Of a stretch of DNA of 64,000 bases, positions 33,984-42,966 are shown one piece after another (position 1 is the first letter of the stretch; each line of letters opens with the position of its first letter). The notes beneath the pieces were generated by a model. That model saw only the letters and a program-made list of their open reading frames with translations. It was not told the DNA's origin and ran no database searches. The translations under genes and the position numbers were made by a program. The DNA is taken from NCBI RefSeq assembly GCF_000024125.1, contig NC_013222.1:124001-188000 (forward strand), written 5' to 3'. This stretch comes from Robiginitalea biformata HTCC2501 (GTDB taxonomy: Bacteria; Bacteroidota; Bacteroidia; Flavobacteriales; Flavobacteriaceae).

Positions 33984-36401
33984 ATGAGCGTGAAAACTAC
34001 CCTAATGCTCTTTTTGGGCATTTTACTATCGTACAACATGTCGGCCCAATGCAGCGGCGCCACATTTGAAGAAGAAAACGGCATCGCCGTAATCCAGGCA
34101 GAAAACGTGAATCTCACGGGTGCCTGGCGACAGCAGTCCGGCAATGGTTCCACGGGCAATGGCTATATCACCTGGACGGGGTCCCAATCGTTTCAAACAC
34201 CCGGGACCGGTACCATTCAATATACCGTCAGAATCAACAATCCCGGAACCTACCGGTTCAAATGGAGAAGTCGCGTCGGCGAAGGAAACAGCAGCACCGA
34301 ACACAACGATACCTGGCTGCGGATCCAGAACGTCAATGATTTTTACGGCCTGCGCGGCAATAGCCGGGTTTATCCCCGGGGATCCGGAAAATCACCTGCG
34401 CCGGAAGGTGCCAGTTCCAATAACTGGTTCAAAGTTTATATGAACAGTCTGAACTGGGACTGGAGAACCGTGACCAGCGATTTCGATGCGCACGATATCT
34501 ATTTCCAGGTGAACAGCCCGCGTGTAATTACCATCCAGCTGTCCGCAAGGTCCCGGAACCACTTTATCGACCGGATGGTCGTCTATAAAGAGAATCAATA
34601 TTCGGAGGCGGCTTCTGAAAGCCTCTCCCGTGCCCAGACCATCTGCGACGGCAGCAGCAACCCACCCCCACCCCCACCACCCGATGGAGGCGGAGATGAC
34701 AACAACGCGCCGACGGTCAACATCACCAACCCCGATAACGGTGAGAGTTTCGCAGCAGGTAGCAGCGTAACCGTTCAGCTGAATGCCAACGATTCGGACG
34801 GCAGCATTGCCCAACACCAGATCTTCCTAAATGGAAACCTGGTGGACACGGACGGTGCAAATTACACGCCCTATACGATCCAGAATCTCGCCAGCGGGAA
34901 TTATACCATCCGGGCGCTCGTTACCGATAACGACGGGGCCACAGATGATGCCACAGTAAGTATTTCCGTGGGTAGCGCACCCCCACCCTCCGGTGGAGGT
35001 GGCGATGATGGCGGCGACGAAGACCCGCCTGCTTCAGACGGCGCCATCGAAAGTCTGACCCTGGTAAATACGGCGAACAACGCCAATATTGCCAACATCA
35101 CCAACGGCCTGACGCTGGACAAGTCCAACCTGCCGGCCAACCTGAGTATCCGGGCTAATACGAGTTCGGCCTCCATAGGCAACATCAATTTCACCCTGTC
35201 CGGCCCGATCAATCAGTCGAAAACGGAAGGGGACGACCCATACTACCTATTCGGGGATATCGGGGTGGACCCGATAGGCCGGAATTTTCCTCCGGGAACG
35301 TATAGCATCACGGCCCAGGCCGTGAACGGCAACACGCTGAGCTACAACTTTACAATTACCGACAATGGCGATGGCGATGGCGGTGGCGACAATCCTCCCC
35401 CGCCACCACCTTCCGGAGACAGCGGCGTGGTTCGCCTGGTATTGGTCAATGCAGCCAACAACACGGAAATTGGCGTGCTCACCCCGGGCATCGAGCTCAA
35501 TGCGGACGACCTGCCCAACAGCCTGAGTATCCGGGCAGACACCGACCCGGTAGACGTGGGCAATGTCCTCTTTGATCTGTCGGGCCCTATCAGCAACACT
35601 CAGAATGAAGGCCTCGCCCCGTACTATGTATTCGGCGATATCGGGGTGGACCCGGTTGGCCGGTCCTTTCCCAACGGGAATTATACTGTTACGGCGAACC
35701 CGTCTACCGGGCAAACCCTGAGCCTGTCGTTCTCGATTGTTTCAGGTGGGGGCAGTACGCCGCCCCCTGCGGACGACGATGTCACGTTTACCCTAATCGA
35801 TGCCAATTCGAACCAGGTGGTCCGGAACCTGACCTCCGGGACGAATATCAGCAGTCCTTTTGACCGGAATATCCGGGTGACGACTACGGCGTCAGGGGTG
35901 GAAAGCGTTTTGATGGTCCTGAATGGGGCGCAAAATCGCACCCAGACTGAGAATCTGGCCCCCTATGCCCTCTTTGGGGATAACGGAGGCAATTACAACG
36001 CGAATGACTTCCCGAATGGCAGTTATACGCTGACGGCAACATTCTATGCAGGCCCGAACGCAAGCGGCAGCGTGATAGCACGCGAAACGCTCTCATTCAC
36101 AACCTCGGGCAACAACACCAGCGGGAAAACGAGCGGAGTATTGACCAAAACCATCGCCTACCCGAATCCCGTACAGGGGCGCGAGGTAAACCTGAAGTTT
36201 CCGATCCCCAAAAACAACCCAATGGAATACCGGCTGATTTCGTCCGGCTTCCAGGTGCTGGGTACGGGTACCATGGATGCCCAGGGCAGCGATGAGACCA
36301 ATGTGTCCATCCAGTCGCTCGAACAGGCGCCGTCCGGAATCTACTACCTGATCATTACCGACGGTGTCATTACCGAGTCGGTCAAGATCATCAAAGAGTG
36401 A
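33984..36401 (+). CDS. T9SS-exported modular protein with carbohydrate-binding-like N-terminus and three internal repeats
   Basis: 805-residue extracellular protein. A signal peptide covers about residues 1-21 (LFLGILLSYNMSA). Residues about 25-210 are a CBM-like beta-sandwich (VIQAENVNLTG, YTVRINNPGTYRFKWRSR). Pro/Gly/Asp linkers separate it from a bacterial Ig-like domain (about 238-330). Three repeats of roughly 100-120 residues start near 351, 479 and 597, each with an FGDxG motif (YLFGDIGVD, YVFGDIGVD, YALFGDNGG) and an NGxYTLTA-like end. The last about 85 residues are a type A T9SS sorting domain (IAYPNPVQGREVNLKFP, ending SVKIIKE). It probably binds or presents sugars at the cell surface; no catalytic motif is seen. 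Confidence 0.88.
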   Translation: MSVKTTLMLFLGILLSYNMSAQCSGATFEEENGIAVIQAENVNLTGAWRQQSGNGSTGNGYITWTGSQSFQTPGTGTIQYTVRINNPGTYRFKWRSRVGEGNSSTEHNDTWLRIQNVNDFYGLRGNSRVYPRGSGKSPAPEGASSNNWFKVYMNSLNWDWRTVTSDFDAHDIYFQVNSPRVITIQLSARSRNHFIDRMVVYKENQYSEAASESLSRAQTICDGSSNPPPPPPPDGGGDDNNAPTVNITNPDNGESFAAGSSVTVQLNANDSDGSIAQHQIFLNGNLVDTDGANYTPYTIQNLASGNYTIRALVTDNDGATDDATVSISVGSAPPPSGGGGDDGGDEDPPASDGAIESLTLVNTANNANIANITNGLTLDKSNLPANLSIRANTSSASIGNINFTLSGPINQSKTEGDDPYYLFGDIGVDPIGRNFPPGTYSITAQAVNGNTLSYNFTITDNGDGDGGGDNPPPPPPSGDSGVVRLVLVNAANNTEIGVLTPGIELNADDLPNSLSIRADTDPVDVGNVLFDLSGPISNTQNEGLAPYYVFGDIGVDPVGRSFPNGNYTVTANPSTGQTLSLSFSIVSGGGSTPPPADDDVTFTLIDANSNQVVRNLTSGTNISSPFDRNIRVTTTASGVESVLMVLNGAQNRTQTENLAPYALFGDNGGNYNANDFPNGSYTLTATFYAGPNASGSVIARETLSFTTSGNNTSGKTSGVLTKTIAYPNPVQGREVNLKFPIPKNNPMEYRLISSGFQVLGTGTMDAQGSDETNVSIQSLEQAPSGIYYLIITDGVITESVKIIKE

Positions 36402-36423
36402 CGGGCTAGTTGCCAGCTCATAT

Positions 36424-36451
36424 AAAACCCCCGGTTTCCCGGGGGTTTTTT
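36424..36451 (+). terminator. Terminator after the T9SS protein gene
   Basis: AAAACCCCCGG (36424-36434) and CCGGGGGTTTT (36439-36449) form an 11-bp stem with loop TTTC and a T-run. It lies 23 bases after the stop codon. Confidence 0.85.
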
Positions 36452-36602
36452 AATTCCAACGGTTACGGCCGCACCATCTGAAGGAGCCGGCCCGCTCCGT
36501 GTCCCAAATACACTTCCACGGGGATTATCGGATGTTTGTCGATTTCAGCCGGGGCCGAAGCTGCTATTGCCCTGTAATTTAGTATCTTGTTGGAAACACT
36601 TT

Positions 36603-36737
36603 ATGATTATGGAAGATCAAATATCTGTGGGGACACGATTCCTGAACGGCTTCCTGACCGTGATGGTGGTGCTGCTCGTACTGGTACTCGGTGCAGTAAT
36701 CATCTCCCTTATCCTGGCAGCCTTCGGAGTTTTCTGA
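36603..36737 (+). CDS. Very small membrane protein (hypothetical)
   Basis: 44-residue ORF (42 if the second ATG at 36609 is used) with an N-terminal polar part (MEDQISVGTRFLNG) and one hydrophobic helix (LTVMVVLLVLVLGAVIISLIL). It is followed by a terminator at 36798-36828, which supports a real transcript. No family is recognised. A neighbouring small membrane protein gene of a known family lies 220 bases downstream. Confidence 0.5.
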   Translation: MIMEDQISVGTRFLNGFLTVMVVLLVLVLGAVIISLILAAFGVF

Positions 36738-36797
36738 CATCTCCGGACCAATACCCTGATTGTAGAAACCTGTGGAGCGTTAAACGTTTCCGGCCAT

Positions 36798-36828
36798 CCC
36801 CCAGTGTAACATCCGGGGGTTTTTTTTT
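36798..36828 (+). terminator. Terminator after the 44-residue membrane protein
   Basis: CCCCC (36798-36802) pairs with GGGGG (36815-36819), followed by a run of nine Ts. The stem is short but GC only. Confidence 0.6.
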
Positions 36829-36942
36829 GGTTTTTTCTAATAAATCATCAGGTTGCCAGCACGTTGCCCGGATGGTTTGTGCCCATATTTTTTGCACATG
36901 CGAACACGATTGTTTAACAAATAGGCGACATTACAAGGGTAA

Positions 36943-37128
<186 letters not shown>

Positions 37129-37170
37129 CCGGGGGAAGCACCAAACGCGAGATCAAGTAGCCCTGAAACC

Positions 37171-37200
37171 AAAAAACCCCTCCGTCCGGAGGGGTTTTTT
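37171..37200. terminator. Bidirectional terminator between lmo0937-type gene and tRNA-Leu
   Basis: AAAAAACCCCTCC pairs with GGAGGGGTTTTTT around a 4-base loop. It serves the plus-strand small gene and the minus-strand tRNA-Leu(CAG). Confidence 0.9.
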
Positions 37201-37204
37201 TTTG

Positions 37205-37286
37205 TACAGGTGAGAGGACTCGAACCTCCAAGCCTTGCGGCACTAGTACCTGAAACTAGCGTGTCTACCAATTCCACCACACCTGC
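37205..37286 (-). tRNA. tRNA-Leu (anticodon CAG)
   Basis: 82-base class II tRNA. The acceptor stem is GCAGGTG/CACCTGT (one G-T pair). The anticodon stem CTAGT/ACTAG encloses TTCAGGT, giving anticodon CAG for the CUG codon, which is frequent in this GC-rich genome. T-loop TTCGAGT. No CCA is encoded. Confidence 0.95.
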
Positions 37287-37465
37287 ATCCCGGGTAAGTC
37301 CTTTTCAGGACCCGGTCCGATTTCACTTAAATCGGGTGGCAAATGTACTGTTTTTTGAAAATGTGAACAAAGAAATTTTTCTTTTCCCGGGGTAACCCGG
37401 TATTTTTTTTCAACCTGCCCAATCCTGCACGTCACAAAACAGATATCGCGTATATTTATTCACAT

Positions 37466-38302
37466 ATGAAAATCTACAACACCACCGCCGGACCCGTTGC
37501 CGATGAGAACGGTTCATTTTTTCTGTTAGACGCCGCCTGGGACGCCCTGGCTTCCCATACGGCTCCCCGGCAGAAGGCGGGCGAACTCCTGAAAAATGCA
37601 GCGGCGACAGACAATCCGCTCGGATCCCCCCAAACGCTTTTGCCCCCGATAGGCCGGCAGGAGGTCTGGGCATCCGGGGTAACCTACTACCGGAGCCGGA
37701 GCGCCCGGATGGAGGAATCCCGGGACGCGGGGGGCGGCTCATTCTACGACCGGGTCTACGAGGCAGACCGGCCCGAATTGTTTTTCAAGGCGGCTCCCTA
37801 TCGCGTGACTGGCGACGGAGGGGCCGTGCGGATCCGCAAGGATTCCGGGTGGGACGTCCCGGAGCCCGAACTCACGCTGCTCCTGAACCCGATGGGTGCC
37901 ATTACCGGCTACACCATCGGAAATGACATGAGTTCCCGCAGCATCGAAGGGGAAAACCCGCTTTACCTGCCCCAGGCCAAGTCCTATGACGGATCCACAG
38001 CCCTGGGGCCCTGCCTCTACCTGCCGGAGTCCCCCCTCCCCGGGGATACGGAAATAAGTATTGTCATCTTGCGCAACGGGTCGGAGGCCTTTGCGGGGCA
38101 GGTGGAGATTTCGCAGATTAAGCGGTCGTTTGTGGAACTGGCCAACTGGTTGTACCGCGAAATGTCCTTTCCCTATGGGTGCTTTTTGATGACGGGTACG
38201 GGAATTGTCCCCCCGAATGACTTCTCGCTGAAGCCCGGAGACGAAATCCGTATTACCATCCCGCCCATCGGGACACTGAGCAATACGGTGGCAGGCAACT
38301 GA
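37466..38302 (+). CDS. Fumarylacetoacetate hydrolase (FAH) family protein
   Basis: 278-residue enzyme of the FAH superfamily, which includes 2-keto acid hydratases, dehydratases and C-C hydrolases. Metal-binding and signature residues are seen in the C-terminal half (PEPELTLLL, GNDMSSRSIEGENPLYLPQA, KSYDGSTALGP). The final segment (GTGIVPPNDFSLKPGDEI) is typical. Family members in sugar-acid pathways act on 2-keto-3-deoxy acids. It converges with the uronate operon, so a role in its downstream steps is plausible but inferred. Confidence 0.87.
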   Translation: MKIYNTTAGPVADENGSFFLLDAAWDALASHTAPRQKAGELLKNAAATDNPLGSPQTLLPPIGRQEVWASGVTYYRSRSARMEESRDAGGGSFYDRVYEADRPELFFKAAPYRVTGDGGAVRIRKDSGWDVPEPELTLLLNPMGAITGYTIGNDMSSRSIEGENPLYLPQAKSYDGSTALGPCLYLPESPLPGDTEISIVILRNGSEAFAGQVEISQIKRSFVELANWLYREMSFPYGCFLMTGTGIVPPNDFSLKPGDEIRITIPPIGTLSNTVAGN

Positions 38303-38396
38303 ACCCGGCTCCCGGGCGAACCGCCAGGGAATTCGCGGCCGGGGTTGCCCGGGATCGCCCTGAGGCAGGAGGCAGCCCGCAGTACAGCTCCGGCTA

Positions 38397-39725
38397 CTAC
38401 ACCTTCAATTCCCAGCCTTTCTCGTAGGAACGGCCCCAGGACTGCATCGCTTTTTCGCTGTTGAGCACCTTCCCGGTTGCAGGATCTACCGTCAGGTCGT
38501 GGCCGGCGTCCTGGGCCATGTTCCCCAGGTGGCACAGCATGGTGGATTTACTCGCATCGTCTATGGGTGCGGCCAGGACATCGCCCTTGCGGATGGCATC
38601 GAAGAAGTTGGCCACATGGGCCACATCCAGGCTTCCGATCCCCTGGGTGTCCGTGGTGGCGCTGAGTTCGGGCTCAAACTCAAACTGTACCGGGTTCCCG
38701 CCCAGGTCGTACCGCTTGTAGTAATTCCGGCTGAGCTCAATGGTGCCCTTGTCCCCGTAAATGGTAATCCCACGACCGGGTCGCTCGGGTTTCATCATTC
38801 CCCGGCTGTGACCCGTCCAGGTGATGAATTTACCCCCCGCAAACTCAAAAGTGGCCTGCTGGTTATCCGGGAACTCCCAGTCGTCGTCATAGGTGAATTT
38901 TCCGCCGAACGAGCTGACCCGTTGCGGCAGGTCTACCCCGAGTGCCCAGCGGCAAATGTCGATTTCGTGCGTGCCGTTGTTGTGGATCTCCCCCGTACCC
39001 CAACGACGGAACCAATGCCAGTTGTACGGGTGTACGTTGTCCCGGTAGGCCGTTCGCGGGGCAGGCCCCTGCCAGAGCTCCCAATCCAGGGTATCCGGAA
39101 CGGGAATTTCCCTGCCGGTTCCGATAGACCCCCGGTTGTTCGAATAATAGGCTTCCCCTTTGTAGACATTCCCGATAACGCCCTTTCGGATATCGTCGAT
39201 TGCCTGGATGGAGGTTTTGGCCGAACGTTGCTGGTTGCCCATCTGAACGACCTTGCCGTATTTCTTTTGCGCGGCCACCAGCATCTCGTTTTCCGCCGGG
39301 TTGTGGCTGCAGGGTTTTTCCACATAGACGTGCTTGCCTGCCTGCAGGGCCATGATCGCCATGGGGGCATGCCAGTGTTCGGGGGTGGCGATAAAGACTG
39401 CGTCCACCTCCGGGTCGTCCAGGATGCGACGGAAGTCCTTTTCCACCTGGGGTACGGATCCAAGCCGTTTCTCGCACCAGGCGTTGTGTTCCTCCAGGAT
39501 GCTGTCATCCACATCGCAATTGTATTTCAGGATGGCATCCGGGTAGGCGTTGATGGCCAGCACATGCGCCTTGCCCCGGCTACGGATGCCGATACAGGCG
39601 CACACCACTTTTTCATTCGCCCCCAGGATTCCCGACAGGCCGGCCTGGGGGAACAGGGATGCATGCAGGCCAAGGGCTGCGGCCGATGCGGAGGTTGTAC
39701 GTATAAAATCTCTTCGAGTTGCCAT
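38397..39725 (-). CDS. Tat-exported Gfo/Idh/MocA family oxidoreductase
   Basis: 442-residue NAD(P)-dependent sugar oxidoreductase. A twin-arginine signal is at the start (TRRDFIRTTSASAAALGLH), so the folded enzyme with bound cofactor is probably exported to the periplasm, as known for glucose-fructose oxidoreductase. The Rossmann half contains EVDAVFIATPEHWHAP and the family motif EKP (HVYVEKPCSHN). A C-terminal alpha/beta domain carries the substrate residues (NNGTHEIDICRW). It is the last gene of the uxaC-TRAP-DUF1080 operon, 6 bases after the DUF1080 gene. Probably oxidises or reduces a sugar at C3; the substrate is inferred. Confidence 0.9.
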   Translation of the reverse strand: MATRRDFIRTTSASAAALGLHASLFPQAGLSGILGANEKVVCACIGIRSRGKAHVLAINAYPDAILKYNCDVDDSILEEHNAWCEKRLGSVPQVEKDFRRILDDPEVDAVFIATPEHWHAPMAIMALQAGKHVYVEKPCSHNPAENEMLVAAQKKYGKVVQMGNQQRSAKTSIQAIDDIRKGVIGNVYKGEAYYSNNRGSIGTGREIPVPDTLDWELWQGPAPRTAYRDNVHPYNWHWFRRWGTGEIHNNGTHEIDICRWALGVDLPQRVSSFGGKFTYDDDWEFPDNQQATFEFAGGKFITWTGHSRGMMKPERPGRGITIYGDKGTIELSRNYYKRYDLGGNPVQFEFEPELSATTDTQGIGSLDVAHVANFFDAIRKGDVLAAPIDDASKSTMLCHLGNMAQDAGHDLTVDPATGKVLNSEKAMQSWGRSYEKGWELKV

Positions 39726-39731
39726 GGATTC

Positions 39732-41120
39732 TCAGTTTAGTGTTTTGATCTTGATGTTCCGGAAACTTACCCGGTTGCCGTGGTCCTGCAGCAGGATATG
39801 CCCACGCCCGGCTTCCCCGAAGCCCGGCCAGATTTTGTATTTGCTCTCCGATACAAGCTGGCGGTAGGCGTCGCTGCCTCGCTCGTATTCCAGCACTTTC
39901 ACCCCGTTGAGCCAGTGTTCCACATGCCCGTCCCGCGAGAGGATCCGCGCCGTATTCCACTGCCCGATCGGGTTGACGGGCTTGGCGGGGTCCGCCCGGA
40001 TCAGGTCGTACAGGGAGGCCATGGTCCGGCTACCCTCGTGGTTGCCCAGTTTGGCATCTGGGTGGCGCTCGTCGTCCAGGATCTGGTATTCCAGGCCGAT
40101 GGCCGAGCCTTCCCCTTTGTTCAATTCGGTGTCCACATAGTATTTGATGCCGCTATTGGCACCTTCGGTAATCCGGAAATCCACGCGGAGGTCAAAATCC
40201 CCGTACAGCGAATCGGTGACGATATCGCCCCCTGCCTCGGATTCGCCTCCGCCGGATGCCAGAACGGTCAACACCCCGTCTTCGATTTCCCAGCCGTAAT
40301 CCGGGAAGTCTTCAAGACGGGCCCCGTGCCAACCTTCCGTCGATTCCCCGTCCCAGAGGAGCTGCCAGCCATCCTCCTTTTCGGCCTGCGTCAGGTTGTT
40401 TTTGGTGACCACCGGTTCCAGGGGCGTATCCCGGGAATAAGCACGTGCCAGGCTGTCCGTCAGAATCCGGATATCCCTCCAGATAATTTCCGTCCCGGCC
40501 TGTGCGTCGTCCCCGATGCTGTGAACCTGCAGGGCGATAAAGCCTTCTGAGGTTTTGTCGTCTATCAGGTGGGCAGCGGGCACCCCGTTAATCCAGGTCT
40601 TCAGCGTATCGCCGATCGCTTCGATCCGGTAGTGGTTCCAGTCGCCCTGCCGGAATGCCGCCTGGGCGTCCGGGTTGTCGGTAACCGGGACGAGCCAGCC
40701 GCGGCGCGCCTCATCGTAAATCCCTGCGCTCCAGCCCCGGTCGGAAGGGTCGATTTCAATCTGATACCCGTGGACACGCCCGTCCATATAATAGTCTTGG
40801 CTGTTGCTGCGTACCTGTATCCCGGAATTCATCGTGGAGTCCACCAGGTATTCCAGTTCCAGGATGAAGTCTTCGTACAGCTGCTCGGTGGCCATGAAGG
40901 AATTCGGGGTGTCGTGGACGGTGGTTCCCACGATGGCCCCGTCCCGTACGGCGTACTCGGCCTCCCCCCCGAGCTGGGTCCAGCCGGAGAGATCTTCCCC
41001 GTTAAAGAGTTCCTGCCAGGGGGTATCGTCTTCGGGTCCCCCCGCGCAGGCCGCCAGCAAAAGGAGTGCCGATAACACGGCTGCCGAGTGCGTCATTCTG
41101 ATGCGATTCATTGGTTGCAT
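39732..41120 (-). CDS. Tandem DUF1080 (3-keto-glycoside hydrolase type) lipoprotein
   Basis: 462-residue exported lipoprotein (leader LSALLLLAACAGG, lipobox Cys near residue 25; a second ATG at 41111 is equally possible). Two DUF1080 domains are seen: residues about 32-200 (WQELFNGEDLSGWTQ, MNSGIQVRSN) and about 250-460 (WQLLWDGESTEGWHG, ANSGIKYYVD). Each has the concanavalin-like pattern with a Gly-Trp and an NSGI motif. DUF1080 proteins have been linked to cleavage of 3-keto-disaccharides formed by Gfo/Idh/MocA oxidoreductases, and such a gene directly follows. The duplication within one protein is notable. Confidence 0.88.
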   Translation of the reverse strand: MQPMNRIRMTHSAAVLSALLLLAACAGGPEDDTPWQELFNGEDLSGWTQLGGEAEYAVRDGAIVGTTVHDTPNSFMATEQLYEDFILELEYLVDSTMNSGIQVRSNSQDYYMDGRVHGYQIEIDPSDRGWSAGIYDEARRGWLVPVTDNPDAQAAFRQGDWNHYRIEAIGDTLKTWINGVPAAHLIDDKTSEGFIALQVHSIGDDAQAGTEIIWRDIRILTDSLARAYSRDTPLEPVVTKNNLTQAEKEDGWQLLWDGESTEGWHGARLEDFPDYGWEIEDGVLTVLASGGGESEAGGDIVTDSLYGDFDLRVDFRITEGANSGIKYYVDTELNKGEGSAIGLEYQILDDERHPDAKLGNHEGSRTMASLYDLIRADPAKPVNPIGQWNTARILSRDGHVEHWLNGVKVLEYERGSDAYRQLVSESKYKIWPGFGEAGRGHILLQDHGNRVSFRNIKIKTLN

Positions 41121-41205
41121 TGATTTTGGTTGTTTTATATACTTCTAATTGATCAATCCTTTTGGGTCGGCCGTTTTTTATCCCGGCAACATCTGCCTGC
41201 GCGGC

Positions 41206-42501
41206 CTACAGGTCAAAAAGCGATGGCAGCCACAGGCTGAGTTCCGGGATATATGTCACCAGGAACAGGGCGATGATCATGGCCACAAACAACGGCAGCA
41301 GGGGCCGCACCACTTTTTCGATGCTGGTTTTGGCAATCCCTACGCCCACAAACAACACGGATCCCACCGGGGGCGTGCACAGCCCGATACACAGGTTCAG
41401 GATCATGATGATTCCGAAATGCACCGGGTCGATCCCCAATTTGGTCACCACCGGTAAAAAGATAGGGGTAAATATCAAAACCGCCGGGGTCATATCCATA
41501 AAGATGCCCACCAGCAAGAGGATCAGGTTAATCAGGATCAGGATGGCCACCTTATTGTCGGTAATGCCTAGCAGCCCTTCGCTGATTTCCTGGGGGATGT
41601 GTTCATAAGAAAGTGCCCAGGACATGCTCATGGACGCGCCGATAAGCAGCATGACAATAGCCGTGGTTGCCGAGGCGTCCAGGGCGATACGGGGCAGGTT
41701 GTCCAGGGTGATTTCCCGATACACCAGGCCCAAAACCAGACTGTACAGGACGGCAATGGCGGAGGCTTCGGTAGCCGTAAAAATCCCGGCCACAATCCCC
41801 CCGATTACCACCACCAGCAGCAAGAGGCTTGGCACGGCATCCAGGAATGTCCGGAAAACCTGCCCGACGCTGCTGCGCTCACCGGTCCGGTATCCCTTTT
41901 TCCGCGCCCAGGCCCAGGCGACGACCATCAGGAAAAAACCCGTCAGGATGCCCGGGATATAGCCGGCGAGGAAGAGGGCGGCAATGGATGCGCCCCCGCT
42001 GGCCAGGGAATAGACAATCAGGATATTACTGGGCGGGATCACCAGGCCGGTGGTAGCCGAGGTGATATTCACGGCCGCTCCGAACTCCCTGTCGTACCCC
42101 TGCTTTTCCATTTCCGGCCCGAGCATGGTTCCCATGGCTGAAGCGGAGGCCAGGGCCGAACCCGCAATGGCCCCCATGAGCATGGCGGAAATAATATTGA
42201 TAAGTGCCAGCCCCCCTGGCAAGGCCCCCACCAGGGTCTTGGCAAAGTCGATCAGCCGGCGGGCAATGCCGCCCCGGTTCATGAGTTCCCCGGATAGGAC
42301 AAAAAACGGAATGGCCAGCAGCGCAAAACTGTCCAGCCCGGCCGCTATTCGCTGGGAAACGGTCGTTAGGGCCGGCAGCATCGGGATACTCACCAGGAGC
42401 GTGAGCGTGGCGGAAACGACGATGCTCCAGGCCACGGGCGTTCCGATGGCCAGCAGGCAGATAAAACTCAGGATGAGGACAAGCAGCGGGATATATTCCA
42501 T
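41206..42501 (-). CDS. dctM: TRAP transporter large permease (DctM)
   Basis: 431-residue inner-membrane protein with about twelve helices, the channel subunit of a TRAP transporter. Family segments are LAIPFFVLSGELMNRGG, SAMGTMLGPEM, ITSATTGLVIPPSN and IGLCTPPVGSVLF. It is 3 bases downstream of dctQ. TRAP systems import organic acids with sodium; in this operon a uronate or related sugar acid is likely. Confidence 0.95.
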   Translation of the reverse strand: MEYIPLLVLILSFICLLAIGTPVAWSIVVSATLTLLVSIPMLPALTTVSQRIAAGLDSFALLAIPFFVLSGELMNRGGIARRLIDFAKTLVGALPGGLALINIISAMLMGAIAGSALASASAMGTMLGPEMEKQGYDREFGAAVNITSATTGLVIPPSNILIVYSLASGGASIAALFLAGYIPGILTGFFLMVVAWAWARKKGYRTGERSSVGQVFRTFLDAVPSLLLLVVVIGGIVAGIFTATEASAIAVLYSLVLGLVYREITLDNLPRIALDASATTAIVMLLIGASMSMSWALSYEHIPQEISEGLLGITDNKVAILILINLILLLVGIFMDMTPAVLIFTPIFLPVVTKLGIDPVHFGIIMILNLCIGLCTPPVGSVLFVGVGIAKTSIEKVVRPLLPLFVAMIIALFLVTYIPELSLWLPSLFDL

Positions 42502-42504
42502 GGT

Positions 42505-42966
42505 TCAGCGCCTTAACAGGTCGTGGGATTTATAGTAGATGACGATCAGGCCGCTGAGCGGGATCACCAGGTAGACGTATGCCAGCGGCAGGCGGAGGGC
42601 CGGGGAGTATTGTTCCAGGACATAGGTGACAAAGACCAGCCGGCCACCCCCGATAACCAGCCCGAAAAAACAAAAGAGCAGAATAATCCAGTTCACCGCC
42701 TGCCGCAACCGGCGTTGCGTCCCGGGTTTCGCCCGGCGGGGGAGGATGTCGATGGCTACGTGCCCGTTCTTCCCGGCCACATAGGCAGCGCCGAGCACCC
42801 CGAGCCAGATCATCAGGTAGCGGGCAAGCTCATCGGTAAACGAGCTGGGCGATCCCAATACGTACCGGCTGAAGACCTGCCAGAGCACGTTCAGCACCAT
42901 GGCCGTCATGATAAGTATCAGGGCGGAGGCGAGTAACCGGTCCAGGCGTTGGCGAAAGGTCTTCAT
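42505..42966 (-). CDS. dctQ: TRAP transporter small permease (DctQ)
   Basis: 153-residue protein with four predicted membrane helices and the DctQ pattern (FSRYVLGSPSSFTDELARYLMIW). It starts with an ATGA overlap with dctP and ends 3 bases before dctM, so the three subunits are tightly coupled. Confidence 0.93.
   Translation of the reverse strand: MKTFRQRLDRLLASALILIMTAMVLNVLWQVFSRYVLGSPSSFTDELARYLMIWLGVLGAAYVAGKNGHVAIDILPRRAKPGTQRRLRQAVNWIILLFCFFGLVIGGGRLVFVTYVLEQYSPALRLPLAYVYLVIPLSGLIVIYYKSHDLLRR

Noticed and set aside
37209..37395. 61-codon frame across tRNA-Leu(CAG)
   Set aside because: It reads through the tRNA gene on the opposite strand and has no protein features.
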